Below are positions 60,950 through 64,000 of a stretch of 64,000 nucleotides of DNA, in pieces; the stretch's first letter is position 1, and each line of letters starts with the position of its first letter. The stretch covers positions 4,464,001 through 4,528,000 of the forward strand of contig NZ_CP114901.1 in assembly GCF_027497175.1 (NCBI RefSeq), written 5' to 3'. Made by a program: the position numbers and the translations under genes. This stretch comes from Verrucosispora sp. WMMD573. GTDB taxonomy: Bacteria; Actinomycetota; Actinomycetes; Mycobacteriales; Micromonosporaceae. The notes under the pieces were generated by a model, which saw nothing but the letters and a program-made list of their open reading frames with translations, was not told the origin of the DNA and searched no databases.

Positions 60950-62364
60950 CGTTGGATCGCCTTCACTTCGCAGAACTCCTCAAGCCCGTGCACACCCAGC
61001 TCACGGCCGAGGCCGGACTGCTTGTAGCCGCCGAACGGGGCGAGCGGGTTGAACGGTGCGCCGTTGATGTCGACGGCGCCGGTACGCAGCCGGCGGGCAA
61101 CCCGCAGCGCCCGCTCCTCGTCGCCGGACCACACCGCGCCGGCCAGCCCATAGCGGGAGTTGTTGGCGACCCGTACCGCGTGGTCGTCGTCGTCGATCGG
61201 GATGACCGCCAGGACCGGCCCGAAGACCTCCTCCTGCGCGAGGGCGCTGTCGGGATCGACGTCGGCGATGACTGTCGGGGCGACGAACCAGCCCCGCTGC
61301 GGGACCGGGGCGTCGGGGCCGCCGGCCACCAGCCGGCCGCCGTCGGCGAGGCCCCGGGTGATGTGGTCGCGTACCCGGTCGCGCTGTCGGGCGGAGACCA
61401 GCGGGCCGAGCCGGGTGGCGGGGTCGAGCGGGTCGCCGAGCCGGTAGCCGTCGGTCGCCTTGGCGGCCAGGTCGAGGGCCTCGTCGTAGCGGTCCCGGTG
61501 CACCAGCATCCGCGTCCAGGCGGTGCAGGTCTGCCCCGAGTTGAGGAAGGCGTTGCCGACGCCAACCTTGACCGCGCCGGCCAGGTCGGCGTCGTCGAGG
61601 ACCACGTTCGCCGACTTGCCGCCCAGCTCCAGTGACACCCGGGCGATCCGGTCGGCGGCCAGGTGCGTGATCCGCCGGCCGGTGGCGGTGGAGCCGGTGA
61701 AGGAGACCAGGTCCACGCCGGGATGCCCGGCGAGGGCCTCGCCGACCACCGGCCCGGTGCCGGTGACCAGGTTGACCACGCCGGGCGGCAGGCCGGCCTC
61801 GTCGATGGCGTCGAAGAGCAGGTACGCGGTGAGCGGGGTCAGTTCGCTCGGCTTCAGCACCAGCGTGCAGCCGGCGGCCAGGGCGGGTGCGAGCTTGGCG
61901 ACGATCTGGTGCAGCGGGTAGTTCCACGGGGTGATCGCGCCGACCACGCCGACGGGTTCGCGTACCACCAGGGAGTTGCCGACGGTCTGCGGCGCGGGCG
62001 GGTGCGCGGCCAGGTCGACGTAGCTGCGCAGCACGGTCAGCGGCAGCCCGGCCTGGACGCGGGTGGCGACCTTCAGTGGGGTGCCGAGTTCAGTGGCGAC
62101 GGTGTGCGCGATGTCGTCGGCGCGGGCGGTCAGGGCGGCGTGCAGCCGGTCGAGGTGGGCGGCCCGGTCGGCGGGGTCGGTCGCCGCCCAGCCTTCGAAG
62201 GCGGCCCGCGCGGCGGCCACGGCCCGGTCGACGTCCTCGGCCGTGCCGGCCGGGACGGTGCCGATGACCTGCTCGGTCGTCGGGTTGTGCACCTCCAGCG
62301 GCTGGCCGCCCTCGGCGCGCACCCAACTGCCGTCGAGGTAGAAGTCGGTCCGTACGGATTCCAT
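60946..62364 (-). CDS. NAD(P)-dependent aldehyde dehydrogenase
   Basis: 472 residues. TPWNYPLHQIVAKLAPALAAGCTLVLKPSELTP binds the cofactor; general base Glu in LELGGKSANVV; nucleophile Cys in NSGQTCTAW; EEVFGPVLAVIP and APFGGYKQSGLGRELG complete the fold. First gene of the minus-strand aldehyde/alcohol dehydrogenase operon; the shared TetR operator at 62384 lies 20 bases upstream of its start. Confidence 0.94.
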   Translation of the reverse strand: MESVRTDFYLDGSWVRAEGGQPLEVHNPTTEQVIGTVPAGTAEDVDRAVAAARAAFEGWAATDPADRAAHLDRLHAALTARADDIAHTVATELGTPLKVATRVQAGLPLTVLRSYVDLAAHPPAPQTVGNSLVVREPVGVVGAITPWNYPLHQIVAKLAPALAAGCTLVLKPSELTPLTAYLLFDAIDEAGLPPGVVNLVTGTGPVVGEALAGHPGVDLVSFTGSTATGRRITHLAADRIARVSLELGGKSANVVLDDADLAGAVKVGVGNAFLNSGQTCTAWTRMLVHRDRYDEALDLAAKATDGYRLGDPLDPATRLGPLVSARQRDRVRDHITRGLADGGRLVAGGPDAPVPQRGWFVAPTVIADVDPDSALAQEEVFGPVLAVIPIDDDDHAVRVANNSRYGLAGAVWSGDEERALRVARRLRTGAVDINGAPFNPLAPFGGYKQSGLGRELGVHGLEEFCEVKAIQR

Positions 62365-62383
62365 GGGCTCCTCACCTCGACTA

Positions 62384-62402
62384 AAACTAGCGGTGCAAGT
62401 TT
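62384..62402. promoter_or_regulatory. TetR operator copy A
   Basis: AAACTAGCGGTGCAAGTTT. Its reverse complement occurs exactly at 63138-63156. Imperfectly symmetric (AAACT/AGTTT ends). It lies between the aldehyde dehydrogenase start and the TetR stop. Confidence 0.8.
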
Positions 62403-62407
62403 GGACT

Positions 62408-63073
62408 CTAGTACGCCGGGCCGCCCGGCGGGAGGGGTGGCAGCGGGCCGACGACGCCTTCGTAGGTCTGTGACAGCCCGTCGATCAGCGCCTCCAGGCC
62501 CAGGGTGAAGGCGCCCTCGTCGACCTGGTGCTGGTGCTCGGCCAGGCGGTGGGCCTGACTCAGGTGCGGGTACTGCTCGGCGTAGAGCCCCGGATCCTCC
62601 ACGAAGCCCTGGGCGAAGGAACTGAGCGCGGAACCCATCACGAAGTAGCGCATCAGCGCGCCGATGTGCGTCGCCCGGGCGGGTGGCCAGCCAGCCGCGA
62701 CCAGCCCGCCGTAGACGGCGTCGGCCATGGCCAGAGCCGCCGGGCGTCGACCGGGTCCGCGCGCCAGGTGCGGCACGATGTTCGGATGGGCGGCGAGGGC
62801 GGCCCGGTAGGAGTGCCCCCAGCGGCGCAACGCCTCGCGCCAGTCGACCTCACCGAAGAACGACACGTCGACCTGGCCGGTGATGCTGTCCGCGACCGCG
62901 TCGAGGATCTCGTCCTTGGTGGCGAAGTGGTTGTACAGCGAGGGCCCGCGCACGCCCAGCGCGGCGGCGAGCCGTCGGGTGGAGAACGCGTCGAGCCCTT
63001 CGGCGTCGATCAACGCGGCGGCGGCCTCGACGATCCGCTCCCGGCTGAGCAGGGCCTGTCGCGGCCGGGGCAT
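62408..63073 (-). CDS. TetR-family transcriptional regulator
   Basis: 221 residues from ATG 63073 (AAGGAGGA upstream; the longer frame has no such site). HTH: SRERIVEAAAALIDAEGLDAFSTRRLAAALGVRGPSLYNHFATKDEILDAV. C-terminal domain of the TetR_C_1-like type (LRRWGHSYRAALAAHPNIVPHLA). Flanked by identical inverted operators, so it almost certainly represses both the dehydrogenase operon and the divergent acyl-CoA dehydrogenase, and probably itself. Confidence 0.9.
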   Translation of the reverse strand: MPRPRQALLSRERIVEAAAALIDAEGLDAFSTRRLAAALGVRGPSLYNHFATKDEILDAVADSITGQVDVSFFGEVDWREALRRWGHSYRAALAAHPNIVPHLARGPGRRPAALAMADAVYGGLVAAGWPPARATHIGALMRYFVMGSALSSFAQGFVEDPGLYAEQYPHLSQAHRLAEHQHQVDEGAFTLGLEALIDGLSQTYEGVVGPLPPLPPGGPAY

Positions 63074-63126
63074 GGGCGTCCTCCTTCTGGTGGGTGGCTC
63101 GCGGGGAACTTTGCCACACCGGGGTC

Positions 63127-63156
63127 TGGACAGCATAAAACTTGCACCGCTAGTTT
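63127..63156 (+). promoter_or_regulatory. Acyl-CoA dehydrogenase promoter with TetR operator copy B
   Basis: TGGACA (63127-63132), 18 bp, TAGTTT (63151-63156), six bases before ATG 63163: leaderless. The operator AAACTTGCACCGCTAGTTT (63138-63156) covers spacer and -10 box. Confidence 0.75.
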
Positions 63157-63162
63157 ACTGCC

Positions 63163-64000
63163 ATGGACCTTCACCTCTCGCCCGAGCAGGTCGCGGTCCG
63201 GGCGCTCGCCGCCGACTTCGTCGACCGCGAGGTGGTGCCGCACGCGGCGGCCTGGGACCGACGCGAGGCGGTCGACCCCGGCATCGTCGGCAAGCTCGGC
63301 GAGGTCGGCTTCCTCGGCCTCACCATCGCCGAGGAGCACGGCGGATCCGGCGGCGACCACCTCGCGTACTGCCTGGTGCTTGAGGAACTCGGCCGGGGCG
63401 ACTCCGCCGTCCGGGGCATCGTGTCGGTCTCGCTCGGCCTGGTCGCCAAGTCGATCGCCAGCCACGGCAGCCCGGAGCAGCGGGAACGGTGGCTGCCGGC
63501 GCTCTGCTCCGGCGCCGCGCTCGGCTGCTTCGCGCTCACCGAACCGGACAGCGGCTCGGACGCGGCGGCGCTGACCACCCGCGCGGTCCGCGACGGCGAC
63601 GACTGGCTGCTGACCGGCCGCAAGACGTTCATCACCAACGGCACCACCGCCGACGTGGCGCTGCTCTTCGCCCGTACCGGCGGCCCGGGCCACCGGGGCA
63701 TCACCGCGTTCCTGGTGCCGACCGACAGCCCTGGCCTGACCCGGTCGGAGATCAAGGGCAAGCTGGGCCTGCGTGGGCAGGCGACCGCCGAACTCGTCCT
63801 CGAAGCCGTCCGGGTGCCCGACACCGCCCGCCTGGGCGCGGAGGGTGCCGGCTTCAAGCTGGCGCTGGCCACCCTCGCCAAGGGACGGATGTCGGTAGCG
63901 GCCGGCTGCGTCGGCATCGCCCAGGGCTGCCTGGACGCGGCCGTCGGCTACGCCGGAGCCCGCACGCAGTTCGGCAAGCCGATCGCCGGGCACCAGCTCG
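63163..64000 (+). CDS. Acyl-CoA dehydrogenase (3' end outside window)
   Basis: 279 codons are present of an expected 380 or so. LHLSPEQVAVRALAADFVDREVVPHAAAWDRREAVDP is the helical N terminus; FALTEPDSGSDAAALTTRA and GRKTFITNGTTADVALLFART bind FAD; KGKLGLRGQATAELVLEAVRVPD and the start of ARTQFGKPIAGHQL follow. The catalytic glutamate region lies beyond the window. Leaderless start directly behind a TetR operator, divergent from the TetR gene. Functionally linked to the neighbouring alcohol and aldehyde dehydrogenases by the shared operator. Confidence 0.93.
   Translation, partial: MDLHLSPEQVAVRALAADFVDREVVPHAAAWDRREAVDPGIVGKLGEVGFLGLTIAEEHGGSGGDHLAYCLVLEELGRGDSAVRGIVSVSLGLVAKSIASHGSPEQRERWLPALCSGAALGCFALTEPDSGSDAAALTTRAVRDGDDWLLTGRKTFITNGTTADVALLFARTGGPGHRGITAFLVPTDSPGLTRSEIKGKLGLRGQATAELVLEAVRVPDTARLGAEGAGFKLALATLAKGRMSVAAGCVGIAQGCLDAAVGYAGARTQFGKPIAGHQL

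Overview
High-GC actinobacterial DNA with dense G/C-ending codons, Tat and lipoprotein secretion signals, several SD-less (leaderless-looking) genes and tightly overlapped operons. Gene content and a dispersed-repeat-like insert point to Micromonosporaceae, probably Micromonospora; this is inferred from style and family resemblance, not from a marker gene. I saw no rRNA, tRNA, CRISPR array, IS element or prophage.

Region 1 (1-24.5 kb) is an L-arabinose / arabinan utilisation island. After the end of a serine hydrolase, an unusual inositol-phosphatase-like gene and a VOC protein come a multiple-monosaccharide ABC importer (binding protein, mmsA, mmsB), a ROK regulator, araB-araD, a second sugar importer of the YtfQ-YtfR-YtfT-YjfF type, and araA. 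Next are a secreted ricin-lectin/GH43 enzyme, a LacI-family regulator and a Tat-exported GH127 beta-L-arabinofuranosidase with a ricin-lectin tail. Six 14-bp operators of the form TGTKAKCGNTMACA sit upstream of the first importer, araB, the GH43 gene (two) and the GH127 gene, plus one between convergent genes. The window therefore reads as one LacI regulon: extracellular enzymes release arabinose, two importers take it up, and AraA/B/D convert it to xylulose-5-phosphate.

Region 2 (24.5-32.4 kb) holds a MarR-GNAT fusion, a TetR/AidB-like pair, and secreted hydrolases: a GH19 chitinase with two chitin-binding modules, a GH51-like glycosidase with FnIII and CBM2, and a cutinase closely resembling Thermobifida/LCC-type polyester (PET) hydrolases.

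Region 3 (32.5-43.5 kb) has two overlapping acyl-CoA dehydrogenases, a complete Liv-type (branched-chain amino acid family) ABC importer, a TetR regulator and a large LuxR-type ATPase regulator. Region 4 (43.5-52.5 kb) is a catabolic block, possibly for an aromatic or acyl-CoA-activated carboxylate: an NMT1/SsuA-type importer, PaaX-family and MarR regulators, and a minus-strand operon of SDR, amidohydrolase, MaoC and acyl-CoA synthetase.

Region 5 (52.5-54.4 kb) is a decayed vanillate-type O-demethylase locus: internally deleted Rieske oxygenase, truncated ferredoxin reductase and a headless IclR regulator fused by a deletion. Region 6 (54.4-59.8 kb) has an MFS transporter, a small membrane protein, a NUDIX hydrolase, and an XRE regulator divergent from five tiny ORFs chained by 4-nt overlaps; this is the least explained part of the window. 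Region 7 (59.8-64 kb) has an alcohol dehydrogenase, an aldehyde dehydrogenase, a TetR regulator and an acyl-CoA dehydrogenase that runs off the end, tied together by one 19-bp operator present twice in opposite orientations.
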